From Deltaproteobacteria bacterium RBG_16_54_11 (GTDB taxonomy: Bacteria > Desulfobacterota > B13-G15 > RBG-16-54-18), in NCBI GenBank assembly GCA_001797905.1, contig MGQS01000030.1, positions 1-18,949 of the forward strand: a DNA stretch of 18,949 bases, given 5' to 3'. Each line of letters opens with the position of its first letter. The first letter of the stretch is position 1. Positions 1 through 6,690 of the stretch are shown here, one piece after another. A model generated the notes under the pieces. The model made no database searches. It was given only the letters and a program-made list of their open reading frames with translations, and had not been told where the DNA came from. The position numbers and the translations under genes are program-made.

Positions 1-99
1 TATGCCTGTTGCGGCCTCTCCTTGCGCCGCGATCTCACCATTTTTTAAGATAACAACATGGGCATTTTTCCCGCCGACATCGATCCCCGCAACGATCAT
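1..99 (-). CDS. ATPase activator of the BadF/BadG/BcrA/BcrD family, N-terminus only (runs off the window)
   Basis: Only the first 33 codons are present. They read MIVAGIDVGGKNAHVVILKN and then continue to the window edge without a stop. The GIDVGGK stretch followed by a hydrophobic strand is the phosphate-1 loop of the ASKHA (acetate/sugar kinase, Hsp70, actin) fold, as in activators of 2-hydroxyacyl-CoA dehydratases and the BcrA/BcrD or BzdP/BzdQ subunits of benzoyl-CoA reductase. Those proteins carry a bridging 4Fe-4S cluster and couple ATP hydrolysis to low-potential electron transfer into the catalytic subunits. The ATG follows a purine-rich ribosome site (GAGAGGGAGAGC). It is third in line after the 380-aa and 438-aa reductase subunits, matching the bcrC-B-A-D order. 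Whether it is the A/P or D/Q type cannot be told from 33 residues. The cluster cysteines lie outside the window. Confidence 0.75.
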   Translation of the reverse strand, partial: MIVAGIDVGGKNAHVVILKNGEIAAQGEAATGI

Positions 100-133
100 C
101 GCTCTCCCTCTCTTATCATCCCGTTTGCCTTTG

Positions 134-148
134 TGTCGCGAAGCGACA
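134..148. repeat. REP-like hairpin, copy 1
   Basis: Perfect inverted repeat TGTCGC-GAA-GCGACA followed by TCCCC. It has the same core as the copy at 298-312. It lies in the 276-nt gap between the bcrB-like gene and the activator gene, where I see no coding sequence. Confidence 0.6.
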
Positions 149-178
149 TCCCCTCAATAATAAAAAAATCCGATTGGT

Positions 179-205
179 AGGGGATCGCGTAGTGACACAT
201 CCCCT
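179..205. repeat. REP-like hairpin, diverged copy 2
   Basis: AGGGGAT and ATCCCCT form perfect 7-bp arms around CGCGTAGTGACAC. The inner part resembles the TGTCGC/GCGACA core of the neighbouring copies but is diverged. The outer arms match the TCCC flank of the others. Confidence 0.5.
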
Positions 206-291
206 CTAATATAATTTTATCTGCCGCCTTGCGTCATCCCGACATTACATTTATCTATCTAAAAAGGTGCGGGATAAAAGGTGGGGGAGTG

Positions 292-317
292 TGGGACTGT
301 CGCTTAGCGACATCCCA
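292..317. repeat. REP-like hairpin, copy 3
   Basis: TGTCGC-TTA-GCGACA (298-312) is framed by TGGGA (292-296) and TCCCA (313-317). The whole unit is a near-perfect inverted repeat with an 11-bp stem broken by one bulged base. In mRNA read from the bcr-like promoter it would form a stable hairpin downstream of bcrB. It could stabilise the upstream message or cut down expression of the activator gene. Confidence 0.6.
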
Positions 318-375
318 TCCATATTATTTTTATCTGATAGGTGTGGGACTTCCACTATCCTCTCCCTTACTATCT

Positions 376-1692
376 TTAGGCTACCTTTTTGAGCCCTAAG
401 GTCTCGGTAACGAAGAGCTCAATGAGCCGCATGACGCGTCCCTCATCGAACTCCCTCTCATCCGCCATATTCCCCTCGAAGGTCAAGACAGGGATGCCCA
501 TTTCCTGCAAGGCGATCTTCAACTGCATCTGGTGCTGGGCGGTGCCCTCGCAACCGCGGTTCAGGTGTATTATCGCCGCATCGCACCTCCACTGCTTGGC
601 AATTTTTGTCACCAGATCGTTTTTATAGTTGGCGCCATAAAAAGGGGCCCACATGAGTTTGCCCTTCAGTTCCCCCTCGGCCAAAAGCCTCAGGGCGTGG
701 TCGCGGTCTTTGATGGTGATGCCTTGTTCTTCGAGAGTGGGATAGGGAACAATATCGCCTTTTTTGTCTACCAGCATCCACCCAATGAGGGAAAAGGTGT
801 ACAGGCTTGCCACCGATACGATGCCGTACTGTTCGAGATACCGATATATCCTCAGAAAACCCCATGGCGGCTGGCTATCACCCAGAACCCGGCATCGCTC
901 ATCGGCTACCGCCGCAATCTTATCGGCAACCCGATCCTTTACCTCCGGGTATAACTCCTTCTCATAAAAGTCGGCTATTGCTTGGTTGGACTTCTCGAGT
1001 GTTCCCAACACGTAGAGGGAGAACATCGTCTTTTCGTCCAGAGGCGCTGGAATCGCCTGATTGAGCTCGCACGTCTTGGCCCAGTAACAGTTCGAACGAT
1101 ACGTATTATAGACATTCTGTATCAGCTTTTCATCGACGATCTTCCTGCCGGTAACCTTTTGAATAAACTCTATTCCATCATAGAGTTGCCCCACCACATC
1201 CTCTATCTGCCGATCTCCTATTTTATCGTATGGGCCGGCACCGACATCAAAACAGAAATAAGGGGTTGTTCCACCATCGATTTCATCAGCGACTTGCAGC
1301 CATTTGGAATGACAGCAACAAATCTGATTCTGGAAGATAAAATCTGCGTGGGGCCATTCTCCTCCAAAGGCATATTCGTTCAGTGCCACGGAACCCCAGT
1401 AGGCGCGCATGTAGGAGCAGAGATCGCGCGCACAACCCCACTTGCCTTCGGCAGCCTCCTGGTATCTGACCTGCAGCTCGGGGATATGCCCGATGCTGGC
1501 CCCATAGGGCTCCTCGCTAAGCCCATGCACCTCGCCCTCCAAAGCCTGAGGAATAGCATCAAAGCTCCAGGCGCCGCCCTCCCAGCGCAGACCCCCTCGC
1601 TCATGTGACTCTTTATAGTCTCGGTAATATCGATCCCTCAGCTCTTTGGCCTTGTTCCAACAATCGAGACCTTTCGTTTTATACTTCGGCAT
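376..1692 (-). CDS. bcrB: 2-hydroxyacyl-CoA dehydratase-family subunit, benzoyl-CoA reductase subunit B (BcrB/BzdO) type
   Basis: A 438-aa protein that recognisably belongs to the FldB/FldC/BcrB-BcrC family. Its partner is the 380-aa product just upstream (28-nt gap). In class I benzoyl-CoA reductase this pair binds 4Fe-4S clusters and the CoA-thioester substrate. It receives electrons from the ATPase subunits and reduces the aromatic ring to a cyclic diene in the cytoplasm. Visible features, counted from the ATG: a cysteine-rich CCCH stretch at 125-128, GGTTPYFCFDVG with C147, and near the C-terminus HLNRGCEGT with C381 followed by GIPVLTFEGNMADEREFD. The last is, from memory, typical of BcrB/BzdO. 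The open frame extends one codon further to TTG at 1695, but the ATG at 1692 is the better start, with AAAGGGG about 9 nt upstream. Another enzyme of the family, such as a 2-hydroxyacyl-CoA dehydratase, remains possible. Confidence 0.68.
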   Translation of the reverse strand: MPKYKTKGLDCWNKAKELRDRYYRDYKESHERGGLRWEGGAWSFDAIPQALEGEVHGLSEEPYGASIGHIPELQVRYQEAAEGKWGCARDLCSYMRAYWGSVALNEYAFGGEWPHADFIFQNQICCCHSKWLQVADEIDGGTTPYFCFDVGAGPYDKIGDRQIEDVVGQLYDGIEFIQKVTGRKIVDEKLIQNVYNTYRSNCYWAKTCELNQAIPAPLDEKTMFSLYVLGTLEKSNQAIADFYEKELYPEVKDRVADKIAAVADERCRVLGDSQPPWGFLRIYRYLEQYGIVSVASLYTFSLIGWMLVDKKGDIVPYPTLEEQGITIKDRDHALRLLAEGELKGKLMWAPFYGANYKNDLVTKIAKQWRCDAAIIHLNRGCEGTAQHQMQLKIALQEMGIPVLTFEGNMADEREFDEGRVMRLIELFVTETLGLKKVA

Positions 1693-1720
1693 CAATACAC
1701 CCCTTTGTCTTCAGCCGTTT

Positions 1721-2863
1721 TTAATCGAATAATTCATCTGCCCTGAGCTGCTCGATAAACGCTTCGATGCGGATGCGGAATTGCCCCACCGGCACGGTAA
1801 CCTCGAACTCAAGGAAGTAACAGGGGATGCCGTTATTTTCGAGTTGCCGCCTCAAACTCGGTATATCGCACTCGTGGGGATCACAGAATTTCTGCTGAAT
1901 GAGCACCGCACCTTGCGCCCGATATTCCTTGGCCAAATTAGTTATATGGGGAAACCGTTTTCTCTCCCAGGTCCCCTGCGTAAAGTCTTTGCTAGGACAC
2001 GGCACGCGGTCGCAGTATCGGTTGGCAATAGCCTGCAGTCGATCTCCCTGTGCCACGATCTCATCCCAGAAGTACCTTGAACCGGTACAGTGATCATCAA
2101 TCACAAAGGTAGCCCCGATTGACTCCACCATCTCCATAAAGAGACGGTCATCATTTTCGCTGCCAACGATCATGAGCCTCACACCCGGGTCGCGATCGAG
2201 CCTTCTGTTCGGAAGATCCCTGAGCAACTGTTCCACCAAGACGGTATGCTCTCGTTTATCCATTATCTGGCTGGACCATACCATCGTCATGGCCTCGGCA
2301 CCGGTAAGAGGAGGGTTGTCTTCTTTCCGGAATTCATATACCTGCTTCATCAGACGCCGGTTCGTATTCATGATATCGATACCTCTGTCAAGATCCGCGT
2401 CCGTTATCGTTTTACCCACCCATTCCTCTACCGCCTTTTTGAACTCCGCTAATTCTCCGGCGAGGAATTTCTTGGCGTGTGAGGTTGTTACGGCGTTGGG
2501 CATACACAAGTAATATGACCAGGGCGTTGGGACTTGAAGCTGCCAGGCGCCGAAGGCCTGTCGGATATGGAGACAAGATTGAGCGATCATGACCCCGTCC
2601 AGGTAATCATACTTGCCTGCCAGACCCTGGCTCAGACAGTCGCGAGAGAATGGGCACCACATATCAAACATATGCGGCGTTGCGAGTGCCGGAGGTTCAT
2701 GGCCGCCCATTATGCGAACAGGGAGGCAATTTGCTGCATAGAGTATCTCCTCGGGGACATAGGTGCAAAAATACCCCACTACCTTTCCATTGCGATTATT
2801 TTTCTTCCACTCCTTTGCATAACTATGCCGATCGTCATACCACTGTTTAAACTCCTCGATCAT
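1721..2863 (-). CDS. bcrC: 2-hydroxyacyl-CoA dehydratase-family subunit, benzoyl-CoA reductase subunit C (BcrC/BzdN) type
   Basis: A 380-aa protein and the first gene of the bcr-like operon. With the 438-aa subunit it would form the cluster- and substrate-binding half of an ATP-dependent benzoyl-CoA reductase, the central dearomatising step of anaerobic aromatic breakdown. Motifs: GKVVGYFCTYVPEEI at 26-40 with C33; C70 and C76 in WCPFSRDC; QSCLHIRQAF with C97, at the place of the family's cluster-binding CDxxR region; and KFCDPHECDIP (C327, C332) followed by GIPCYFLEFE, the usual C-terminal signature. Candidate 4Fe-4S ligands are C33, C97 and C327, by analogy only. The ATG at 2863 has GAGGATGG upstream. 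The size relation (about 44 and 50 kDa) and the gene order CB-activator match Thauera/Azoarcus-type operons. bcr and bzd subtypes cannot be separated by eye. Confidence 0.68.
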   Translation of the reverse strand: MIEEFKQWYDDRHSYAKEWKKNNRNGKVVGYFCTYVPEEILYAANCLPVRIMGGHEPPALATPHMFDMWCPFSRDCLSQGLAGKYDYLDGVMIAQSCLHIRQAFGAWQLQVPTPWSYYLCMPNAVTTSHAKKFLAGELAEFKKAVEEWVGKTITDADLDRGIDIMNTNRRLMKQVYEFRKEDNPPLTGAEAMTMVWSSQIMDKREHTVLVEQLLRDLPNRRLDRDPGVRLMIVGSENDDRLFMEMVESIGATFVIDDHCTGSRYFWDEIVAQGDRLQAIANRYCDRVPCPSKDFTQGTWERKRFPHITNLAKEYRAQGAVLIQQKFCDPHECDIPSLRRQLENNGIPCYFLEFEVTVPVGQFRIRIEAFIEQLRADELFD

Positions 2864-2949
2864 TAATCCATCCTCACTTTGTTTTGACTATGAGATGATT
2901 ATTGTCGGCGTCCTTCACCGTCATAAGATTACTGAGAAAATAGGTCTCA

Positions 2950-3032
2950 AATCCCCCTATCCCCCTTTGCAAAAGGGGGGTGAGGGGGGATTATCCCCGC
3001 CAAGGCGGGGTTCGTGGGTGGCCAAGCGGCCA
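2950..3032. repeat. Block of three palindromes in the leader of the bcr-like operon
   Basis: Three hairpins stand in series. (1) 2950-2992: AATCCCCC pairs with GGGGGATT, enclosing CCCCCTTT paired with AAAGGGGG. (2) 2995-3010: CCCCGCC-AA-GGCGGGG, a perfect 7-bp stem. (3) 3019-3032: TGGCC-AAGC-GGCCA. C-run/G-run palindromes of type 1 are common dispersed intergenic repeats in deltaproteobacterial-like genomes (general knowledge, not searched here). The block lies between the inferred promoter and the bcrC start, so it would be transcribed. No U-run follows, so it does not look like a plain intrinsic terminator. Confidence 0.65.
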
Positions 3033-3085
3033 TGACAATTTTTTTTAAATTAAATCTCTTTTACCATCTCGGTGTCTGTTGTTTT

Positions 3086-3113
3086 ACTATAACAAACAAA
3101 TCTATCTTGTCAA
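3086..3113 (-). promoter_or_regulatory. Sigma-70-type promoter for the bcr-like operon
   Basis: On the minus strand TTGACA (3113-3108) is followed by a 16-bp spacer and TATAGT (3091-3086). The -35 box is perfect and the -10 box matches five of six. Transcription would start near 3079, leaving a leader of about 215 nt before bcrC. No other strong promoter was seen closer to the gene. Confidence 0.6.
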
Positions 3114-3120
3114 TCAGAGC

Positions 3121-3138
3121 GCGACTTTAGAGTGTCGC
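3121..3138. promoter_or_regulatory. Inverted repeat just upstream of the bcr-like promoter, possible regulator site
   Basis: GCGAC-N8-GTCGC lies directly upstream of the -35 box, where activators often bind. The half-site also resembles the TGTCGC/GCGACA core of the repeats at 134-312, so it could instead be a piece of the same repeat family. No regulator gene for it is evident. Confidence 0.3.
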
Positions 3139-3328
3139 CTCGACAGACGCATGGATACGCCCTCACCATGGGCCCTTGCGAGAAACATGTAATTCTGATA
3201 GAGATTAAGGGTATGACGGGAGAAATCACAATGGAAATAACGATCCCGGAGGCGAGAGAGCGCCCCCTTTCCCGGGCTGCCAGCGAAATCTCACCAGCAC
3301 TGAAGCAAAGCAGGGGAACCTAATGATG
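3139..3328. other. Non-coding stretch with no recognised element
   Basis: Together with 2864-3138 this makes a 465-nt gap between bcrC and the lipoprotein gene. The 275 nt next to bcrC hold the promoter, inverted repeat and hairpins listed separately. In 3139-3328 I see no convincing gene, terminator or repeat. A 63-codon plus-strand frame exists here but has no recognisable protein character. Confidence 0.5.
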
Positions 3329-4366
3329 CTATTGGGACAGCCTCGCCAAATCACCTGTCGTTATATTTCCGCCACTGACTATCTTCGCCTCCGCGGCGTC
3401 AAATCCGAAGAGCTGACTGACCTTCACCTTCCCTTGCACAGTACCCGGCAGCCTTCCAAGACAAACCCCTGTTGTAGGGTTTTTCACCTGCCTGCCGGGG
3501 TTATAGATTTCCAGTTCATCTCCGACCTTCAGGCCTGTTGACTTGCCGGCATTGAGATAGAGCTTGTCGCCTTCGACAGTGGCTACACTGGTAGACCATT
3601 CAAGGCATGCCAGCCCTCTGATGATCCCATCGGTAACCCCTTGGAGGGAAACAGTGACGGCATTGAAAAGGGCCTTATCCTGACTCGACTCCCCTACGGC
3701 TCTGGAGGTGTATATGGGGTTTTCTCCCTTGATGGATCTGATGACGTTTCCAGTCTCCGTATCCAAGAGCAGGACATCCATCTTGGTAACGGCCATCGCT
3801 TCTTCAGTCCTCGCCTGTTTTCCGGTTCCTACCAATACATCCTGTATCTTTCCCGTCACCAGCCCTTGAACACCTAACAAGGTCCGTAATTTCCAAAGCG
3901 AAGAAGCAGTCGATAGGGAGCTAACATCTCCTCCTCCCAGGCTCTTTTTCACCAGTTCCATATCCACGACGATCGCTGCCCCACTCTCCTCCAGTTGCTT
4001 GGCCAACTGTTGAGTCACGAGGGCACCGAGCCCCCGCTTGCCCCCCTGCTTGGTTTTATCCTGAAACTCCGCTACAACTACCTTATATTTTAGTCTCCCC
4101 AAAAAATAAGGCGTGATGACGGGTTTGGTCTCGGTGCCGGCAAGGGCCACATCCTCACCCTCCTTGCCAGCATAAGGCTTCTTGGAATAGGTAGTAGCCC
4201 TCTTTTGCTCGCCGGTCGGAGAGGTTTTTTGCGTGCTGTAGACCCACTGCCCTTCCTTTCCTTTGGCCTGATCCTTTTCCTTCTTCCCGAAGAGGGCACA
4301 AGAGGAGATAAAGAAAGAAGCGGTAAACATCACCAATACTAACACAACTATCCTTTTGCTCTTCAT
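3329..4366 (-). CDS. CsgG/FlgT-like outer-membrane lipoprotein
   Basis: A 345-aa lipoprotein. A basic start (MKSKR) and a hydrophobic stretch lead to the lipobox ISSC with lipidated C23, predicting signal peptidase II processing and membrane anchoring. A charged linker follows to about residue 90. Residues 94-255 (KVVVAEFQDKT..., GLGALVTQQLAKQL..., VQGLVTGKIQDV) resemble the CsgG domain, an alpha/beta fold seen in curli secretion channels and many CsgG-like assembly lipoproteins. Residues 262-342 (GDKLYLNAGKSTGLKVGDELEIY...) resemble the C-terminal barrel of FlgT and similar envelope proteins. No curli subunit genes are nearby, so curli export is not implied. The gene starts 16 nt after the methyltransferase stop with a strong AAGGAG site and is last in the DUF1015 operon. 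Its role is unknown; an envelope assembly or stability function is inferred. Confidence 0.75.
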   Translation of the reverse strand: MKSKRIVVLVLVMFTASFFISSCALFGKKEKDQAKGKEGQWVYSTQKTSPTGEQKRATTYSKKPYAGKEGEDVALAGTETKPVITPYFLGRLKYKVVVAEFQDKTKQGGKRGLGALVTQQLAKQLEESGAAIVVDMELVKKSLGGGDVSSLSTASSLWKLRTLLGVQGLVTGKIQDVLVGTGKQARTEEAMAVTKMDVLLLDTETGNVIRSIKGENPIYTSRAVGESSQDKALFNAVTVSLQGVTDGIIRGLACLEWSTSVATVEGDKLYLNAGKSTGLKVGDELEIYNPGRQVKNPTTGVCLGRLPGTVQGKVKVSQLFGFDAAEAKIVSGGNITTGDLARLSQ

Positions 4367-4382
4367 GATTGCGCTCCTTATT

Positions 4383-5144
4383 TTAATTCATAATTGCATC
4401 GGAATATAATGTTTCCATTTCCGGCGTATATTTTCCATCGTGCGAATAGACAAAGAAAGGCGGCAATACTTTCACCCCTTCACCTCCGCCTTTATATGCC
4501 TCAGTGAGAATGAATTTGGCCTCCTCGCCTTCCCGCGAGTGCACCCAGCGAAGCGTCTTCGGCTCCAGCATGGCGTTTCGCAACCTATCCAAGAGCGTGA
4601 CGGCCCTCCGGGCGGGAAAGATAATAAAAATCCTCCCCCCCTCCTTTAAAAGATAACGGGCCGCCTGCAGCACATCGTCGGCGGTACACGTGATCTCATG
4701 CCGGGCAATGGCCTTTTGGGAATAGGGATTGATCCTCCCGCTCGCGACCCGATAGTACGGGGGGTTGGTCACCACAACATCAAACGTAGAGTGGGGAAAA
4801 AGTGCGTCCATACACTTGATATCTCCCTGATAGATATGGATGAGGCTTGCGAGACTATTGATAAGGACGTTCCGCTTAGCCAGCTCGGTTAACCTTTCTT
4901 GGAGCTCCACCCCCACGATCTCTTCAGCACCTTCCCCCCTCTTACCCAGTATGAGGGGAATAACCCCGATTCCCGTCCCCAAATCGATAACCCGTTCCCC
5001 TCTCCTCAGCCACACGAAACCAGCCAGCAAGATGGCGTCTAGGGAAAAGCGGTAACCGTACTTTTCCTGAACTACCCTTATCTTTCCGCCGAAAAGGGTA
5101 TCGAAGGTCTCGCTCCTGGTATGGGACGACGAAAGGTCATGCAT
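4383..5144 (-). CDS. TrmN6-like N6-adenine methyltransferase (tRNA1(Val) A37 family)
   Basis: A 253-aa class I SAM-dependent methyltransferase. Motif I is DLGTGIG at 54-60, the ribose-binding acidic residue is E80 in VGVELQ, and the catalytic NPPY is at 127-130. NPPY methyltransferases modify exocyclic or amide nitrogens. The N-terminus (TLFGGKIRVVQEKYGYRFSLDAILLA) matches the YfiC/TrmN6 group, which methylates N6 of A37 next to the anticodon of tRNA1(Val). The substrate is inferred from family resemblance; rRNA or protein methylation cannot be excluded. The start codon overlaps the DUF1015 stop by one base (TAATG), so translation is probably coupled. Length agrees with the family (about 245-255 aa). 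Confidence 0.8.
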   Translation of the reverse strand: MHDLSSSHTRSETFDTLFGGKIRVVQEKYGYRFSLDAILLAGFVWLRRGERVIDLGTGIGVIPLILGKRGEGAEEIVGVELQERLTELAKRNVLINSLASLIHIYQGDIKCMDALFPHSTFDVVVTNPPYYRVASGRINPYSQKAIARHEITCTADDVLQAARYLLKEGGRIFIIFPARRAVTLLDRLRNAMLEPKTLRWVHSREGEEAKFILTEAYKGGGEGVKVLPPFFVYSHDGKYTPEMETLYSDAIMN

Positions 5145-6475
5145 TAAACTAATGCCACCTCCTCAGCGGGAACAATCTTGTTGATTACCAAACCGGTAGC
5201 TACTTTGGGGTAAAAAAAGGTTGTTTTGCGAGGCATTACCTCTCCGGCATCGACGACTCGTTTGACCTGTTGGATGGAAGGGGGATTCATAAGAAAAGCC
5301 GTTCTGTATCTCCCCGCATGAACCTCTTCCAGGGCCGTATTTCTGCCTTTTAACAATCCTACGTCTTCCTGCTCAACCTCGAGCAGTTCTTTCAAGATAA
5401 AACCATCCACCAGGGTCACATCGAGTTCCCGTAAGACCTCCGGATAGCCCTTCAGGAGATCTTTAACCTTAATCTCTTCTTTGGAAATTATGTGACTATA
5501 TCTCTTCTCTCCACCAATGTAAAGACCAAAGCTATATCTGCCCGGGATTTTTTTGTCGAGGGCCATAAAAAAGCTCTCTCGAGCAGCCTTTTCTCCGCCG
5601 GTATCGTTAAAATTGAAAAAATTAAAAGAAAAATATTTCTTTAGAGCAGTATAAAACCCTTTGAGATCAAATGGTTCACGAGGGGTAACGAGCCGGTGGG
5701 TGGGAAGGATAAGGAGACCCTCTCCTTCTATGGGGGTAAGATACAGCATCGTATATTCAAAGGGCGATCTCTCGGTATAGGAAGGAAACCGCTCTCTCAT
5801 TCTCTCACGATAGATAAGAGCGGTTTTATACCGATGATGGCCATCGGCGATGAGAAGTGTCTTGTCCCGCATCCTCTTCTCTACTTCGGTGAGGATTCTT
5901 CGGTCATCCGCCTGCCAAAGGCGATGGAATACGCCATCATCATCCTGGAATTCATATCGTGGGGGCGAAGTCCATACCTCGGCAAATTGTCCCTCGATCT
6001 CTCCGGCTGGGTCGGAATAGAGGGTGAAGACTTGACTGAGGTTCGCCCCGCATGCCTCCGTCAGTCGGAGCCGGTCTTCCACCGGTTTGGGGCTCGTTTC
6101 TTCGTGAGGGATGATACGCCCGTGCCCCCACGGTTCAAGTTTTACCAATGCTATGAACCCGTTCCTCTTTTTTATCTCGCCCGAGGGTGAGGTAAAAACC
6201 TGTTGATATGGATAGAGAGAAGGTTTTTCGTCCCTTATGAGGACGCCCTCCTTCTCCCATTCCCGCAAGTAGCGTGCGGCCTCTCGATATCTATCAACCC
6301 CGCCCTCCCCCCGAGGGAGGATGAGCCGGATTATGTTGTTTGGATGCCTTGCTCTATAACGTCCCTCTTCCTCAAACGCGATGACGTCATAGGGCGGCGT
6401 CGCAACCTGAGAGAGGTCCGCGATTTTTTGGGGATTATAATAAACGCCGCGAAAGGGGCCAATTTTCGGCAACAC
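5144..6475 (-). CDS. DUF1015 family protein
   Basis: A 443-aa soluble protein with the hallmarks of DUF1015: PFRGVYYNPQKI and ATPPYDVI near the N-terminus (7-32), an IIPHEET motif at 121-127, and ADGHHRYKTA at 210-219. Function is not established. The DGHHR-type motif recalls the ParB/sulfiredoxin superfamily, where such a motif binds nucleotide and where free-serine kinases (SerK, SbnI) occur, so a small-molecule kinase is a fair guess but only that. The start is GTG at 6475, preceded by AAAGGAGG; the next codon is TTG and has equally good spacing. It is the first gene of a tight operon with the methyltransferase and lipoprotein genes. Confidence 0.8.
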   Translation of the reverse strand: MLPKIGPFRGVYYNPQKIADLSQVATPPYDVIAFEEEGRYRARHPNNIIRLILPRGEGGVDRYREAARYLREWEKEGVLIRDEKPSLYPYQQVFTSPSGEIKKRNGFIALVKLEPWGHGRIIPHEETSPKPVEDRLRLTEACGANLSQVFTLYSDPAGEIEGQFAEVWTSPPRYEFQDDDGVFHRLWQADDRRILTEVEKRMRDKTLLIADGHHRYKTALIYRERMRERFPSYTERSPFEYTMLYLTPIEGEGLLILPTHRLVTPREPFDLKGFYTALKKYFSFNFFNFNDTGGEKAARESFFMALDKKIPGRYSFGLYIGGEKRYSHIISKEEIKVKDLLKGYPEVLRELDVTLVDGFILKELLEVEQEDVGLLKGRNTALEEVHAGRYRTAFLMNPPSIQQVKRVVDAGEVMPRKTTFFYPKVATGLVINKIVPAEEVALV

Positions 6476-6499
6476 TTCCTCCTTTGTTTTGACCGACGA

Positions 6500-6528
6500 A
6501 TTGTATCCGCCTCGATCTCATAAGTCAA
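6500..6528 (-). promoter_or_regulatory. Sigma-70-type promoter of the DUF1015-methyltransferase-lipoprotein operon
   Basis: On the minus strand TTGACT (6528-6523), a 17-bp spacer, then TACAAT (6505-6500). Each box has one mismatch to consensus. Transcription would begin near 6493, giving a short leader that still contains the AAAGGAGG ribosome site. Confidence 0.6.
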
Positions 6529-6657
6529 TAATTTCTCATAACAACGGACCAGCTTTACATTTTTCTCCTCTTAAGCTGAACGGGTAGAGGATCACTACCT
6601 GAATATTGCATGATTAAATGCGCGGCGGGAAAAGCATTATGTCATGAATAAAAGAGT

Positions 6658-6690
6658 AAAAAAAGCTGAACAAAGCAGATCTTTCGATCT
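6658..6690 (-). terminator. Possible weak terminator after the HD-GYP gene
   Basis: Directly after the stop codon the minus strand forms AGATC-GAAA-GATCT, a 5-bp stem closed by a GNRA-type tetraloop. A T7 run follows about 12 nt further on. The stem is short and the spacing to the T-run is long, so this is tentative. The next operon has its own promoter, which fits an end of transcription here. Confidence 0.35.

Noticed and set aside
100..375. CRISPR-like array from the repeated hairpins
   Set aside because: The copies are palindromic, diverged and unevenly spaced, with no constant repeat-spacer pattern and no cas gene.
532..954. Long plus-strand frame antisense to bcrB
   Set aside because: It is a shadow of a well-supported gene, with no family motifs.
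982..1608. 208-codon plus-strand frame antisense to bcrB
   Set aside because: It mirrors the coding frame of the reductase subunit and has no protein-like motifs.
2950..3010. GC-rich hairpins as an intrinsic terminator of the lipoprotein operon
   Set aside because: No T-run follows on either strand, and a promoter for the next operon lies upstream of them, so they would be part of a leader.
3132..3323. 63-codon plus-strand open frame between bcrC and the lipoprotein gene
   Set aside because: It has no recognisable domain and starts inside the inverted repeat region. Its weak ribosome site and opposite direction to all neighbours made me treat it as chance.
3329..4366. Curli secretion system
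   Set aside because: Only a CsgG-like domain is present. There are no curlin subunits or CsgE/F-like genes, and the operon partners are unrelated.
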